Counted from the first letter of the stretch, positions 1 to 9,797 are shown. The stretch is DNA of 14,906 nucleotides from a bacterium (GCA_030428585.1 JAUIDL010000011.1:1-14906); one strand, 5' to 3'. Made by a program: numbers and translations. The notes: generated by a model from the sequence alone, not told the origin.

Positions 1-515
1 GCGACATCATCATGGTCGAATACGGTGACTTCCAGTGCCCTGGCTGTGGTAGTGCACACCCGAACGTCAACACACTGCTAGCTGAATACGGTGACCGCAT
101 CACCTTTATTTTCCGCAACTTCCCGCTAACCAGCATTCACCCGAACGCTAAAGCGGCGGCAGCTGCGGCTGAAGCAGCGGGCCTGCAGGGACAATACTGG
201 GAAATGCACAACCTCTTGTTTGAGAACCAAACCAGCTGGAACACGGCTAGCGCATCCGAACGAACCGAAATCTTTAACGGGTACGCCGAAAGCCTCAATC
301 TCGACATGGGACAATTCGAAACTGATTTCCGTGGGACATCAGTCAACAGCAAGATTAGCTTCGACCAAGCCCTTGGCACCAAAGACGGCGTCAACTCAAC
401 CCCATCATTCTTCCTGAACGGTGAGCCACTGGCGAAAGATGCTGCTGAAGGTTTGCTACAAGGTGACCTGACCGCCATCAAAGCCTTACTCGACGACCTG
501 CTCGACGAAGAATAA
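1..515 (+). CDS. DsbA-like thioredoxin-fold disulfide oxidoreductase (5' end outside window)
   Basis: Probable extracytoplasmic thiol oxidoreductase of the DsbA/BdbD family, which puts disulfide bonds into secreted proteins. The reading frame is open from base 3 and the first ATG at 12 lies inside the fold (D-I-I-M-V-E-Y-G-D-F), so the true start, signal peptide or membrane anchor lies upstream of the window. Seen directly: the active-site C-P-G-C directly after the first strand (bases 36-47), the R-N-F-P-L...HPNA segment typical of DsbA helical insertions, and a cis-proline loop (S-T-P-S-F-F-L-N-G) near bases 397-423. The ORF ends at TAA 513-515 and an intrinsic terminator follows 13 bases later, so this is the last gene of its unit. 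Substrates are unknown. The cysteine-patterned secreted proteins at 10730-13064 are plausible clients (inference). Confident in the family, not in the exact subclass. Confidence 0.9.
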   Translation, partial: DIIMVEYGDFQCPGCGSAHPNVNTLLAEYGDRITFIFRNFPLTSIHPNAKAAAAAAEAAGLQGQYWEMHNLLFENQTSWNTASASERTEIFNGYAESLNLDMGQFETDFRGTSVNSKISFDQALGTKDGVNSTPSFFLNGEPLAKDAAEGLLQGDLTAIKALLDDLLDEE

Positions 516-528
516 TCGCGGCAATAAG

Positions 529-557
529 AAAACACCCCGGTGCCTTGGGGTGTTTTT
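529..557 (+). terminator. Intrinsic terminator of the DsbA-like gene
   Basis: A perfect 10-bp inverted repeat (AAAACACCCC, 529-538, against GGGGTGTTTT, 547-556) with an 8-base loop, ending in a T run. It begins 13 bases after the stop codon of the DsbA-like gene. Because the stem is flanked by A and T runs on both sides it could also stop transcription arriving from the minus strand. Confidence 0.9.
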
Positions 558-575
558 GTTGTTTCGAATTTTGGT

Positions 576-609
576 ATTGCTCAAACCTCGCAGAGATTTA
601 GTGAGCAAT
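576..609. repeat. Intergenic inverted repeat / hairpin
   Basis: Outer arms ATTGCTCA (576-583) and TGAGCAAT (602-609) are perfectly complementary. Additional pairs inside (AA/TT and CTC/GAG around a GCA loop at 590-592) would extend it to a bulged hairpin. There is no T tract, so it is not a typical terminator. It lies beyond the terminator of the upstream gene and its role is unknown. Confidence 0.5.
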
Positions 610-752
610 GAAGATTCGCCAATCGGCGGGCACCACATCCACTGCTATCTTTTTGCGCCTGGAAGGCACAATTTCGATGGCTATAGGCATGTGATTTTTC
701 ACTCCTTTGTACTATGTACAGCCTCACGTACGTCGACCTTTAATTACTAGTT

Positions 753-780
753 TTGACGTGAAACACAATACTAATAGTAT
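753..780 (+). promoter_or_regulatory. Candidate promoter with 13-bp palindrome
   Basis: TTGACG at 753-758 is followed after 16 bases by TAGTAT (775-780). The -10 is part of a perfect 13-bp palindrome, ATACTA-A-TAGTAT (768-780), which could be a repressor site. No protein gene follows, so if active it would make a short non-coding transcript toward 873. Weak evidence, position-based only. Confidence 0.3.
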
Positions 781-898
781 CAAACCTGTATAAAACAGTC
801 AAGAATAGGCGTGCTGGGTAACGCTTCTGTTTTAATCATAAGATAAGATTGTCCCGAGCACAAGCACTTTTTTGATGGAACTGTGGAAAAGCTCGTGT

Positions 899-2593
899 TT
901 ACTCAGCGACACCAGGTGCTTCACCTGGCTCGGCGGCACGAAGCGGTCGCTCTTTCAGGAAGAACGCGGCAACGGTCGCAAGAACCATCAAGCCACTGGC
1001 GAGAATAAAGATACGGTGGAGGCTGTCCGAGAAGCTTTGCGCTACTTTATCAGAGAACTCATCTTGCTCGGCAATAAACTCTTCGCTGACTTGGTCGCGA
1101 ACTGACTCTGGTAATTGATTAAATTGCTGCTGCGCATTATCGCGCACAATTGTTTTTACTTCGGGGGTATTTAGGGTCACTAACGTATTGGCATCGTCAA
1201 GCTCACCGAATTGCTCTACCGCCGCTGTGTTTTGCGACAAATGGTTTACATATGAAGTCTGTTTAATCGAGTCGATGTTTGCCACAATTCCAGCAGTCAG
1301 CATGGCACCAAACACCGCCGTTCCGATCGTCGAGCCAAGGCTTCGGAAAAGTTGATTAGAACTGGTCGCGACTCCCAAATCTTTCTGGGCGAATTCACTC
1401 TGAACCGCCAAGTTCAGCACCGGCATACCGACACCCATACCCAGACCAATAATGACCATAATAAACGCTTCGTAGCCGTACGACACTTCTGGCGTTAACG
1501 TGGTCAGTAGCATCATGCCAATCGTCGCGACAACAAAGCCAACTTGGATAAACGGCTTATAGTGCCCTATGCGAGAAATCAGCTGCCCCGAAATAATACT
1601 GGTGAGCATTATACCGCCGACCATCGGCAAGAGCATCAATCCAGATTCAGTCGGTGATGCGCCAAACACCTGCTGGTTAAACTGCGTCAGATAGAGGATC
1701 GAACCCATAAAGGCCGCTCCAAACAACCCAGCAATCAGAACGATCATATTAAAGTTATGGTTCTTAAAGAATCGCAGTGGCAAAATTGGCTCGGTTGCTT
1801 TTCGTTCGGTCAAGATAAAGCCAACCCCAGCCGCTCCGACAATCGTAAACATAATCGCTCGAAGCACTGTCAGACTCATACCAGTCGCGTCCAAGAGTCC
1901 GGCAAAAATGGTGTCAGTGTTATCAACCGCCAAAATCAAGACCGAGAGCATAATCGCCAATAATGCAGCACCAAGATAGTCGATAATTGGCTTTTTAGCA
2001 TGCTTCAACGCCGGACTGTAAATCGCAATTAAGGTAAAGGCAATGATACCAATTGGCACGTTAATAAAGAACGTCCACCGCCAATCGGTCGTCAACCCAA
2101 AAATCATCTGCCCTTCAGTCAGCCAACCTCCTAGTAACGGACCGACAACGGAACTCAGGCCAAACACTGCCCCAATCAAGCCTTGCCACTTCCCTCGTTC
2201 ACGAGCAGCAAACAAGTCACCGACAATCGTAAAGGCGTTTGCCATGATGATACCACCGCCGATACCCTGGACGGCTCGCCATAAAATAAGCTCGGTAATA
2301 CCACCGCTCAGCCCGCTCATCAGCGAGCTAAGAGCAAAAATCGCCACACCGATTAACAGAATTTTTCGACGACCGAATAGGTCAGATAATTTTCCAGCAA
2401 TCGGGACCGCAATAGTGGTCGTTATCAGATAAGCAGTGACGACCCAACCGAGTGATTCAAATGCATGGAACTCTTCGACAATCCGGCCCAGCGCGGTTGC
2501 AATAATCGTCTGGTCCAGCGCCACCAAAAAGAGGCTGGCCATGACCGAAATCATGATAATTAATTTGCGACGCAAACTAAGATGATGATGCAC
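899..2593 (-). CDS. DHA2-family 14-TM MFS multidrug exporter
   Basis: A proton-antiport drug or small-molecule exporter of the major facilitator superfamily, DHA2 (EmrB/QacA-like) branch, in the cytoplasmic membrane. At 564 residues it fits the 14-helix class. Visible motifs: membrane-embedded Asp27 in TM1 (V-A-L-D-Q-T-I), motif A G-K-L-S-D-L-F-G-R-R-K at 67-77, Arg106 of motif B, and the antiporter motif C G-L-S-S-V-V-G-P-L-L-G-G at 145-156. A long polar stretch at roughly 455-525 separates the last two helices, as in many relatives. The start is GTG (complement of 2591-2593) after an A/G-rich GAGAG region, followed by three His codons. It is transcribed away from the ATPase operon. Substrate cannot be predicted. 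A 13-bp palindrome over its promoter suggests control by a small dimeric repressor not encoded in this window. Confidence 0.93.
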   Translation of the reverse strand: MHHHLSLRRKLIIMISVMASLFLVALDQTIIATALGRIVEEFHAFESLGWVVTAYLITTTIAVPIAGKLSDLFGRRKILLIGVAIFALSSLMSGLSGGITELILWRAVQGIGGGIIMANAFTIVGDLFAARERGKWQGLIGAVFGLSSVVGPLLGGWLTEGQMIFGLTTDWRWTFFINVPIGIIAFTLIAIYSPALKHAKKPIIDYLGAALLAIMLSVLILAVDNTDTIFAGLLDATGMSLTVLRAIMFTIVGAAGVGFILTERKATEPILPLRFFKNHNFNMIVLIAGLFGAAFMGSILYLTQFNQQVFGASPTESGLMLLPMVGGIMLTSIISGQLISRIGHYKPFIQVGFVVATIGMMLLTTLTPEVSYGYEAFIMVIIGLGMGVGMPVLNLAVQSEFAQKDLGVATSSNQLFRSLGSTIGTAVFGAMLTAGIVANIDSIKQTSYVNHLSQNTAAVEQFGELDDANTLVTLNTPEVKTIVRDNAQQQFNQLPESVRDQVSEEFIAEQDEFSDKVAQSFSDSLHRIFILASGLMVLATVAAFFLKERPLRAAEPGEAPGVAE

Positions 2594-2627
2594 TTTTTCT
2601 CTCTTTCTATTTGAAGAATTTCGTAAC

Positions 2628-2640
2628 TATACTCAGTATA
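2628..2640. promoter_or_regulatory. 13-bp palindromic operator candidate
   Basis: TATAC-TCA-GTATA is a perfect inverted repeat apart from its 3-base centre. It overlaps the minus-strand -10 of the exporter gene and lies 27 bases upstream of the plus-strand -10 of the ATPase operon. TetR-, PadR- and MarR-type repressors of exporters bind sites of this size. No such regulator gene is visible here. Confidence 0.4.
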
Positions 2641-2643
2641 GCA
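2635..2643 (-). promoter_or_regulatory. Extended -10 promoter of the MFS gene
   Basis: Read on the minus strand this is TGCTATACT, an extended -10 element. It lies about 42 bases upstream of the GTG start of the exporter, giving a leader of roughly 35 bases. I see no convincing -35, which is common when a TGn extension is present. Confidence 0.55.
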
Positions 2644-2666
2644 CACTTCCGTGGCTCGCCTCTGTT

Positions 2667-2675
2667 TGTTATACT
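2667..2675 (+). promoter_or_regulatory. Extended -10 promoter of the ATPase-like operon
   Basis: TGTTATACT: a TGn extension plus TATACT at 2670-2675. The predicted start of transcription is near 2682, only about three bases before the GTG at 2685, so the first gene would be translated from an essentially leaderless message. The -35 position (2647-2652, TTCCGT) is poor. Confidence 0.5.
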
Positions 2676-2684
2676 TATGGTAAC

Positions 2685-3533
2685 GTGAAGGGCATCGACT
2701 TTTTTTCTGTTCCCGTCTCACTCCGCCGCCTCGGGGCTTTCCTGATGTTTTTACTCCTCACCGTCACGCTCGTCTCGACTGCCGCCAGTGCCATTACCCC
2801 TATTTCGCAAAATTATTTAACCGAAAACCCTACTCCGGTCGGTTCGATTGTTAGTCTGAAAGATAACGCGGTCGACGAAGTCCTCGCTTCATCAAGCTCG
2901 ACCGTCGACAGCATTATTGGCGTTGTGATTGCCAGTGGTACTGCTCTGATTGAACTGACGGGGCAAAGTCCGACGGAAGTCCAGGTTGCCACCAGCGGCA
3001 TCGCGCAGGTCTTGGTATCAGACATTAACGGCGAGATTAAACAGGGCGACCACATCACCGCCTCACCAATTTCTGGAGTTGGCATGAAAGCCACCGATAA
3101 TATTCGAATTGTTGGTGTTGCTCAGGGTGACCTAGGCGGAGCTGGCACCAAAACCGATTTGTACCGCCACTCAGATGGTACCGAACAGGAAATCTTACTT
3201 GGACAAGTGCCCGTGTTGATCAACGTGGCATACTTTTTCAAAGAGCCGGACCGTACCCTCGTTCCAAGCGCTATCCAAAATGTCGCCAACGCGCTAGCCG
3301 GAAAATCAGTCAGTACATTGCCAATTGTGTTGGCTGCGGCAGTTTTTTTGATCATGCTTATCGTTGTTGTGAGTATAATTTATTCTATGATACGCAGTAG
3401 TATTATTTCGGTGGGGCGTAATCCTCTTTCCCAATCAGCTATCTATCGCGACCTGATTCAGTTATCGGCGCTGGTACTTGGTATTCTGGCAGTCGGCTTT
3501 GCGGCAATTTACTTAATTTTGACGAGGTTATAG
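2685..3533 (+). CDS. Signal-peptide protein with C-terminal ATP-synthase c-like hairpin lacking the ion-binding carboxylate
   Basis: First gene of the ATPase-like operon, in the place normally held by atpE. A signal peptide (about 1-36, R-R before a hydrophobic core, A-S-A at its end) is followed by an extracellular domain (about 37-205). That domain contains G-D-H-I-T-A-S and G-V-G-M-K-A-T, a pattern I associate with beta-rich domains of secreted and phage proteins. Two membrane helices (about 211-235 and 257-279) flank a basic loop with G-R-N-P at 244-247, equivalent to the RQP/RNP loop of subunit c that contacts gamma and epsilon. Aligning from that Pro, the essential Glu/Asp of c falls on Leu265, and neither helix has any acidic residue. 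TM1 also lacks the Gly-rich pattern of true c. Predicted topology (outside domain, cytoplasmic loop) matches c. The start is GTG; a downstream ATG at 2745 would cut the signal peptide. Not a normal proton-carrying c; function unknown. Confidence 0.6.
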   Translation: MKGIDFFSVPVSLRRLGAFLMFLLLTVTLVSTAASAITPISQNYLTENPTPVGSIVSLKDNAVDEVLASSSSTVDSIIGVVIASGTALIELTGQSPTEVQVATSGIAQVLVSDINGEIKQGDHITASPISGVGMKATDNIRIVGVAQGDLGGAGTKTDLYRHSDGTEQEILLGQVPVLINVAYFFKEPDRTLVPSAIQNVANALAGKSVSTLPIVLAAAVFLIMLIVVVSIIYSMIRSSIISVGRNPLSQSAIYRDLIQLSALVLGILAVGFAAIYLILTRL

Positions 3534-3536
3534 CGT

Positions 3537-4163
3537 ATGGATATGCTCAGCGTCATTCTCATCGTCATAAACGCCCTGGCCGTCGGGATCATTGGTACGA
3601 TTGCCGTTCAACACGCAGTCGCTTACTTTAAAAAAGACGACGAGCGCAAAAACAATGTCGCCGCCCCACGTATGACGGCTGATATGCGACAAGAGCTTTT
3701 GGCCGAAGCCGAAGAAAAATTCCGACAAGAAATCAGCGCAGCCGCCAGTCAATTACACGACGACATCTCGACAACAACAGGCGATTTGAGTAGTCACGTC
3801 ACGAAGGTTGGTGGTGAGATTATTTCACTGGAAATGCAGCGCTACCGCGATGCTCTGGATGCGCTGCGACGCCAAACCGAGCAGATTATTCAACAAGCCC
3901 AACTGTCGGTCAGCCAACACCAAACCGAATTCATGAATCGTTCGACCGATCTAAGGACTGAACTGGACGAGAAACTCCGTGCCGATGTCGAAGCCAGCAA
4001 ACAACAGATTCTGAGTCAGCTCGATACCAAAGTTGCCGATGCGGTAACATCCTTCCTGATTGACACCCTGCAACACAACGTCGACCTTGGTGCTCAAGCT
4101 GATTACATGCTCGCGACACTCGAGGAACACAAGGATGAGATTATCAACGAGGTCAAACAATGA
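3537..4163 (+). CDS. atpF: ATP synthase b-like peripheral stalk subunit
   Basis: Probable b-type stator subunit linking the membrane part to the F1 head. It has 208 residues, longer than the usual 155-170. There is one N-terminal helix (about 5-28), then a basic patch (FKKDDERK) and a long, highly charged coiled-coil region to the end with many Gln, Glu, Asp and Lys residues. The C-terminal segment (about 165-205) resembles the delta-binding end of b. The ATG lies three bases after the preceding stop, with GAGG at 3524-3527 as ribosome binding site. It overlaps the delta gene by four bases (ATGA), so the two are translationally coupled. Sequence similarity to b is weak by nature; the call rests on topology, coiled coil and gene order. 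A longer stalk could fit a different membrane base (inference). Confidence 0.7.
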   Translation: MDMLSVILIVINALAVGIIGTIAVQHAVAYFKKDDERKNNVAAPRMTADMRQELLAEAEEKFRQEISAAASQLHDDISTTTGDLSSHVTKVGGEIISLEMQRYRDALDALRRQTEQIIQQAQLSVSQHQTEFMNRSTDLRTELDEKLRADVEASKQQILSQLDTKVADAVTSFLIDTLQHNVDLGAQADYMLATLEEHKDEIINEVKQ

Positions 4164-4651
4164 ACCTAGAACTCCCCGCAACCGTTGCCTCAGCCCAAGA
4201 CCTGGCTGGTTTGATCACTGAGATTCGACAATTCTCTCAGTGGTATCTGCATGAAATCGTCAAGCAAAAAGTCGGTAGCAAAAAAACTGCCGGTAATACC
4301 GAGCCAGAAATCTCTGAGGCTGCCCGTGTTCTGCTGCAAAAAACCAGTGCAGGCAAACCACTGTCTCGTCAGGACTTCGACACGCTCATCAAGGGACTCG
4401 AGACCTTTCAAAAACAAGCACCGGCCGTGACCTTTACCCTCGCTGCGCCTGCAACAGGAGCCGTCAAACAAAAACTCGTCACGTGGTGCCGTCAAAACAT
4501 TGCGCCAACTACCCTTGTGTCATTTCAACACAACAGCACCATTCTCGGTGGCTTAGTCATGCGTTACAAGAGCCGGGTCTACGACTGGTCGTTCCGTCGG
4601 GCTATCCTTGAAAACGCCCAGAAATTCCCAGAGGTACTACGTCGTGTTTGA
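4160..4651 (+). CDS. atpH: ATP synthase delta subunit, divergent
   Basis: Stator subunit that caps F1 and joins it to b. At 163 residues it is slightly short for the family. The C-terminal part carries the recognisable delta signature: a strand-turn with S-T-I-L-G-G-L-V-M-R-Y followed by V-Y-D-W-S-F-R-R at about 125-150, matching the family pattern of I-G-G-(F/L)-V...D-x-S-(V/F)-(R/K). The N-terminal six-helix domain, which normally binds alpha, is weakly conserved, with a polar K-K-T-A-G-N-T insertion near 41-47. Start by ATGA overlap with b and GAGG at 4149-4152. The C-terminal residues overlap the alpha start. Confidence 0.75.
   Translation: MNLELPATVASAQDLAGLITEIRQFSQWYLHEIVKQKVGSKKTAGNTEPEISEAARVLLQKTSAGKPLSRQDFDTLIKGLETFQKQAPAVTFTLAAPATGAVKQKLVTWCRQNIAPTTLVSFQHNSTILGGLVMRYKSRVYDWSFRRAILENAQKFPEVLRRV
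4631..4634 (+). promoter_or_regulatory. Ribosome binding site that fixes the alpha start at GTG 4644
   Basis: GAGG (within AGAGGT) lies nine bases upstream of GTG 4644 and inside the end of the delta gene. This supports GTG 4644 as the alpha start, with an 8-base overlap with delta, over a TTG at 4608 that has no ribosome binding site and would overlap by 44 bases. Confidence 0.65.
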
Positions 4652-6187
4652 TAATCAGCGCTTCCAACAGCTCGTCGAAGCCGACAACCTGACCGGCGAA
4701 GTCGTCGCAGTCAACAGCTTCATCATCGAAGTCCGTGGCCTTGAAGGCATTCGTCTGGGTGCCCAGGTCTTGTTCGAAGATGGTCAACGCGGTATCGTCC
4801 GTGAAGCTTACGGTGACCGCGTCATCCTGTTTAACATTGATTCAGAAAAAATGGCTCCAGGAACGCTCGCGGTTCTGGAAAATGACCTGCTCAGTGTCCC
4901 TGTCGGAAAATCACTAGTTGGACGCGTCATTAGCCCGATGGGTGACCCGTTGGACGGCAAAGGACCGATTAAAACAACCGAAACATCCGGTGCTTTCAAC
5001 CCAGCACCAGGAATTATGGCTCGCAGCATGTTAAATGAGCAACTTGCCAGTGGCGTGACGGCTGTCGACATGTTCTTCCCTATCGTTCTTGGTCAGCGTA
5101 TCGCCATTCTTGGTGACAGCAAGTCTGGTAAAAGTACGTTCCTGGGCCAGCTCAGCGCCAACCAGCAAGACACCGACCGTATTGTTGTCTACGTCCTGAT
5201 CGGGAAACGTAAAGTTGACGTCGAACACCTGTTGGCCGAACTGGAAAAGTCCGGCGCGATGAAAAGCACCATTGTGGTCTTAGCCGATGTCTTCGATTCG
5301 TTGACCCTGTCCTACCTCGCGCCGTATGCCGCCTGTGCCATGGCCGAAAACCTGTGGTACGCCGGACAAGACGTGGTGATTATCTACGACGACCTGACCA
5401 GTCACGCCGAGGCCTATCGTCAGCTATCACTACTTCAAGAAGTCGACCCAGGGCGTGACTCGTTCCCAGGCGACATGTTCTATGCCCACTCGAGTCTGTT
5501 GGAACGAGCCGGAAAACTGTTATCAAATGGCAAAACACTGACCTCTCTGCCGGTTGTGTTGACACCTGGTGATGACATTACCGCCTACCTTTCCACTAGT
5601 ATTATGTCCATTACCGACGGTCAGATTGTGCTGGACCTTGGTGTGTTTCGTCAGGGTATTCGCCCAGCTGTCAATGCTGGTCTCTCGGTCTCGCGTGTCG
5701 GTGGTCAAGCGCAGACAAAACGTCAAAAAGGCTTGTCGAGCACCCTCTTTAAAACGCTGGCCAAATACAAACAGGCAGAAGAATTCTCCCACTTTGGTTC
5801 CAGCCTTTCCAAGGATGCGCGTATTGACCTGACGCTGGGTAAACAAATCTATAAAGCGCTTGGCCAGCCACCAGAGCAACGATTCTCACTGCTCGAGCAA
5901 CAATTGATGCTCGAAACAATCTTGCATGGTAAGGGCGACATGGAAATCGACGTTGATGCTTTGAAATCAGCGATTCACGACATCGCCCCTCGCGTGAAAG
6001 ATGAAGCCGAATACGATAAAGTAGAAGATGATTTGCTGAATAAGTACGGCAAGAAAATTGTCGCTGTCGTCAAAGAAGGCGAAGCGCCAGCTGATGGCGA
6101 GAAACCAGCCGCTGAAGCCGAAAAACCAGCCGAGCCAGCAAAAGATGCCAAAGAAGATAAAAAAGCCAAGAAAGACGAGGCTAAATA

Positions 6188-6188
<1 letters not shown>
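4644..6188 (+). CDS. atpA: F1 ATP synthase alpha subunit with charged C-terminal tail
   Basis: Non-catalytic nucleotide-binding subunit of the F1 hexamer. Using GTG 4644 it has 514 residues. The N-terminal beta-barrel domain (about 15-85) is followed by the P-loop G-D-S-K-S-G-K-S at 157-164 (usual form GDRQTGKT), the I-I-Y-D-D-L Walker B strand at 246-251, P-G-R-D-S-F-P-G-D at 269-277, and the arginine-finger motif S-V-S-R-V-G with Arg351, equivalent to E. coli Arg376. The core is therefore well conserved and should complete beta active sites. Unusual points: the N terminus is about ten residues shorter than typical, trimming the region that meets delta, and residues from about 477 to 514 form a K/E/A/P-rich, probably disordered tail absent from standard alpha. 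The stop TAA overlaps the gamma ATG by one base. Confidence 0.93.
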
Positions 6189-8474
<2,286 letters not shown>

Positions 8475-8475
<1 letters not shown>

Positions 8476-8747
8476 TGGCAAAACCTACTACTGGACCCCT
8501 GCAGCTCAACGTCATCGCCCGTTCGCCGTTCACGGTATATTACGAAGGTCCCGCGGAAGTTTTATCAGCATCCAACAAAGTCGGACAGTTTGACATTCTG
8601 CCTGGTCACGCCGACTTCTTTTCGGTTCTTGCCCCTGGAGAGGTCATTGTTACCAAAACCGACGGTGATGATCCGACAACCTTCTCTATCACCAACGGCA
8701 TTCTGACCGTTCGTGATGATGAAGTCTATCTATTCGCCGACGTCTAA
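8475..8747 (+). CDS. atpC: F1 ATP synthase epsilon subunit, N-terminal domain only
   Basis: Rotor subunit that joins gamma to the c ring. It has only 90 residues, consisting of the N-terminal beta sandwich with the signature F-D-I-L-P-G-H-A-D-F-F-S-V-L-A-P-G at about 39-55. The usual C-terminal two-helix domain (family length about 130-140), which inhibits hydrolysis in many bacteria, is absent. The start overlaps the beta stop by one base (TAATG), so expression is probably coupled. It is the last gene of the operon, and its stop lies only three bases from the stop of the convergent gene, with no terminator between. Confidence 0.88.
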
Positions 8748-8750
8748 ACG

Positions 8751-9797
8751 TTACTGGACAATCCAATAGTCGAAGGCGTAGCCACCAGCCGAGAGACCAC
8801 TTGGTACGACAATGCTAAATCCGGTTGAGCTGCGATTGATATAGTACGATCCGGCGCTCCGGCCAATGACAGTCACCAAGACTTTTGGCGTCGAACTATA
8901 GGCACTACGGAACGTCACGTTCGCCAATGTCCCGCTGACGGCTCCAACACCGACATTAACTGCGACGGTACCTGCAGTATCTGTGCCGCTGATTGAAACA
9001 GTTCCATTGCTCCCGACCGCTCCGCCAGAACTGACACTTGGCGGCGAACCTTTGGTAATAACTTTTCCACCAATCGTTAAGGTTGTATCGGTACTCAGAC
9101 TTGAAACGGCGATATTTCGCACTGATAAAGTTCCCCCAATCGCAAGGCTGCCTGTCACGTTCAAGTTGTTGTTTACGGTGACTAATTGACTCATCACCAC
9201 TGTACCCTGGAAGCGAGCCGCACCGGCCACGACCAGTTCGTCGCGCACATTCAAGTTAGAGGTCGTCGTGTCTTGATTCACATTCAGTGACTCCAGCGCC
9301 GTTTCACCACCTTGCAGCCGACTAAACGCACCTTCCGAAGCATTAAATGTACCGTTTAGCGTCAGCGAGCCACCAACTGTCGTATTACCACTAATCGTCA
9401 CGGTGCCGTTAAAGGTCGCATCTGGTCCAATCGTTAACTCAACCCCGCTCGTACCAACTGTATTACGACTGACGCCAAGTTCATTCAACGTTTCAGTACT
9501 CAGGGTTACTTCCGTACGATTGACTGGTTCCTCGGCATTCAACTGCCCTTGGATAACGAAGTAGATAATGATGCCGTTGATTGCCAATACCGCCAACACA
9601 ACACCCAGTCCGATAAAGGTCGCTTTGTGGCTCGGTCGATACGTCGTCCGCTTTGGGAACAACTTACTCAACTTGCCTTTTTTCTCGACAGCTTGAGACA
9701 GCTGGGATGTTTCACCCGCTTTGTCCGCTTCATTGTGAGGCTGCAGCATTTCCGGCTGTGGAAGCTCTGCGCCGTCGGTTTTCTTATCTTCTGGCAT
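8751..9797 (-). CDS. Membrane-anchored surface protein with repetitive beta-rich ectodomain
   Basis: Function unknown. The 348 residues divide into a charged cytoplasmic segment (1-59, E/K/Q/P rich), one membrane helix (about 60-83) and a large outside part. Residues about 117-250 are Gly/Thr/Asn/Ser-rich with short repeats of the type L-T-I-G...G-T-V-T-I-S-G-N and G-S-L-T-L-N-G-T, consistent with a beta solenoid. A C-terminal domain (about 275-348) with T-P-K-V-L-V-T-V, Y-Y-I-N-R-S-S-T-G-F and F-D-Y-W-I-V resembles end domains of phage tail and surface proteins. The helix lacks a cleavable signal, so type II orientation (N-in) is expected. The start ATG (complement of 9795-9797) has no clear ribosome binding site. 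It is convergent with the ATPase operon and divergent from the next secreted protein. A role as surface fibre or adhesin is inference. Confidence 0.8.
   Translation of the reverse strand: MPEDKKTDGAELPQPEMLQPHNEADKAGETSQLSQAVEKKGKLSKLFPKRTTYRPSHKATFIGLGVVLAVLAINGIIIYFVIQGQLNAEEPVNRTEVTLSTETLNELGVSRNTVGTSGVELTIGPDATFNGTVTISGNTTVGGSLTLNGTFNASEGAFSRLQGGETALESLNVNQDTTTSNLNVRDELVVAGAARFQGTVVMSQLVTVNNNLNVTGSLAIGGTLSVRNIAVSSLSTDTTLTIGGKVITKGSPPSVSSGGAVGSNGTVSISGTDTAGTVAVNVGVGAVSGTLANVTFRSAYSSTPKVLVTVIGRSAGSYYINRSSTGFSIVVPSGLSAGGYAFDYWIVQ

Larger units (their letters stand above)
558..898. other. Intergenic region without a supported protein gene
   Basis: This is the interval between two convergent genes. 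The short plus-strand reading frame at 550-750 starts inside the terminator, has no ribosome binding site and no recognisable composition, so I do not call it. The stretch holds the hairpin at 576-609, a possible promoter at 753-780 with an internal palindrome, and a fold at 811-861 (GTGCT-GGG against CCC-g-AGCAC) followed six bases later by T6 (868-873). A DnaA-box-like TTTTCCACA lies on the minus strand at 882-890. I see no tRNA or known riboswitch. I also see no strong terminator for the MFS gene ending at 899, only a weak CACGAGC/GCTTGTG pairing on the minus strand with no T run. Confidence 0.5.

Noticed and set aside
137..535. Minus-strand frame opposite the DsbA-like gene
   Set aside because: It is a shadow of a clearly conserved gene; its composition is low-complexity Ser/Arg/Ala, as expected for the antisense of Ala/Glu-rich coding sequence.
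550..750. 66-residue plus-strand reading frame
   Set aside because: It begins inside the terminator hairpin, has no ribosome binding site, and shows no recognisable domain or secretory pattern.
862..898. Intrinsic terminator for the MFS gene on the minus strand
   Set aside because: The only pairing found (CACGAGC with GCTTGTG, one G-U pair) has a 25-base loop and no T run after it, so it is too weak to call.
4608..4643. TTG start for the alpha subunit
   Set aside because: It has no ribosome binding site and a 44-base overlap with delta; GTG 4644 has GAGG at nine bases.
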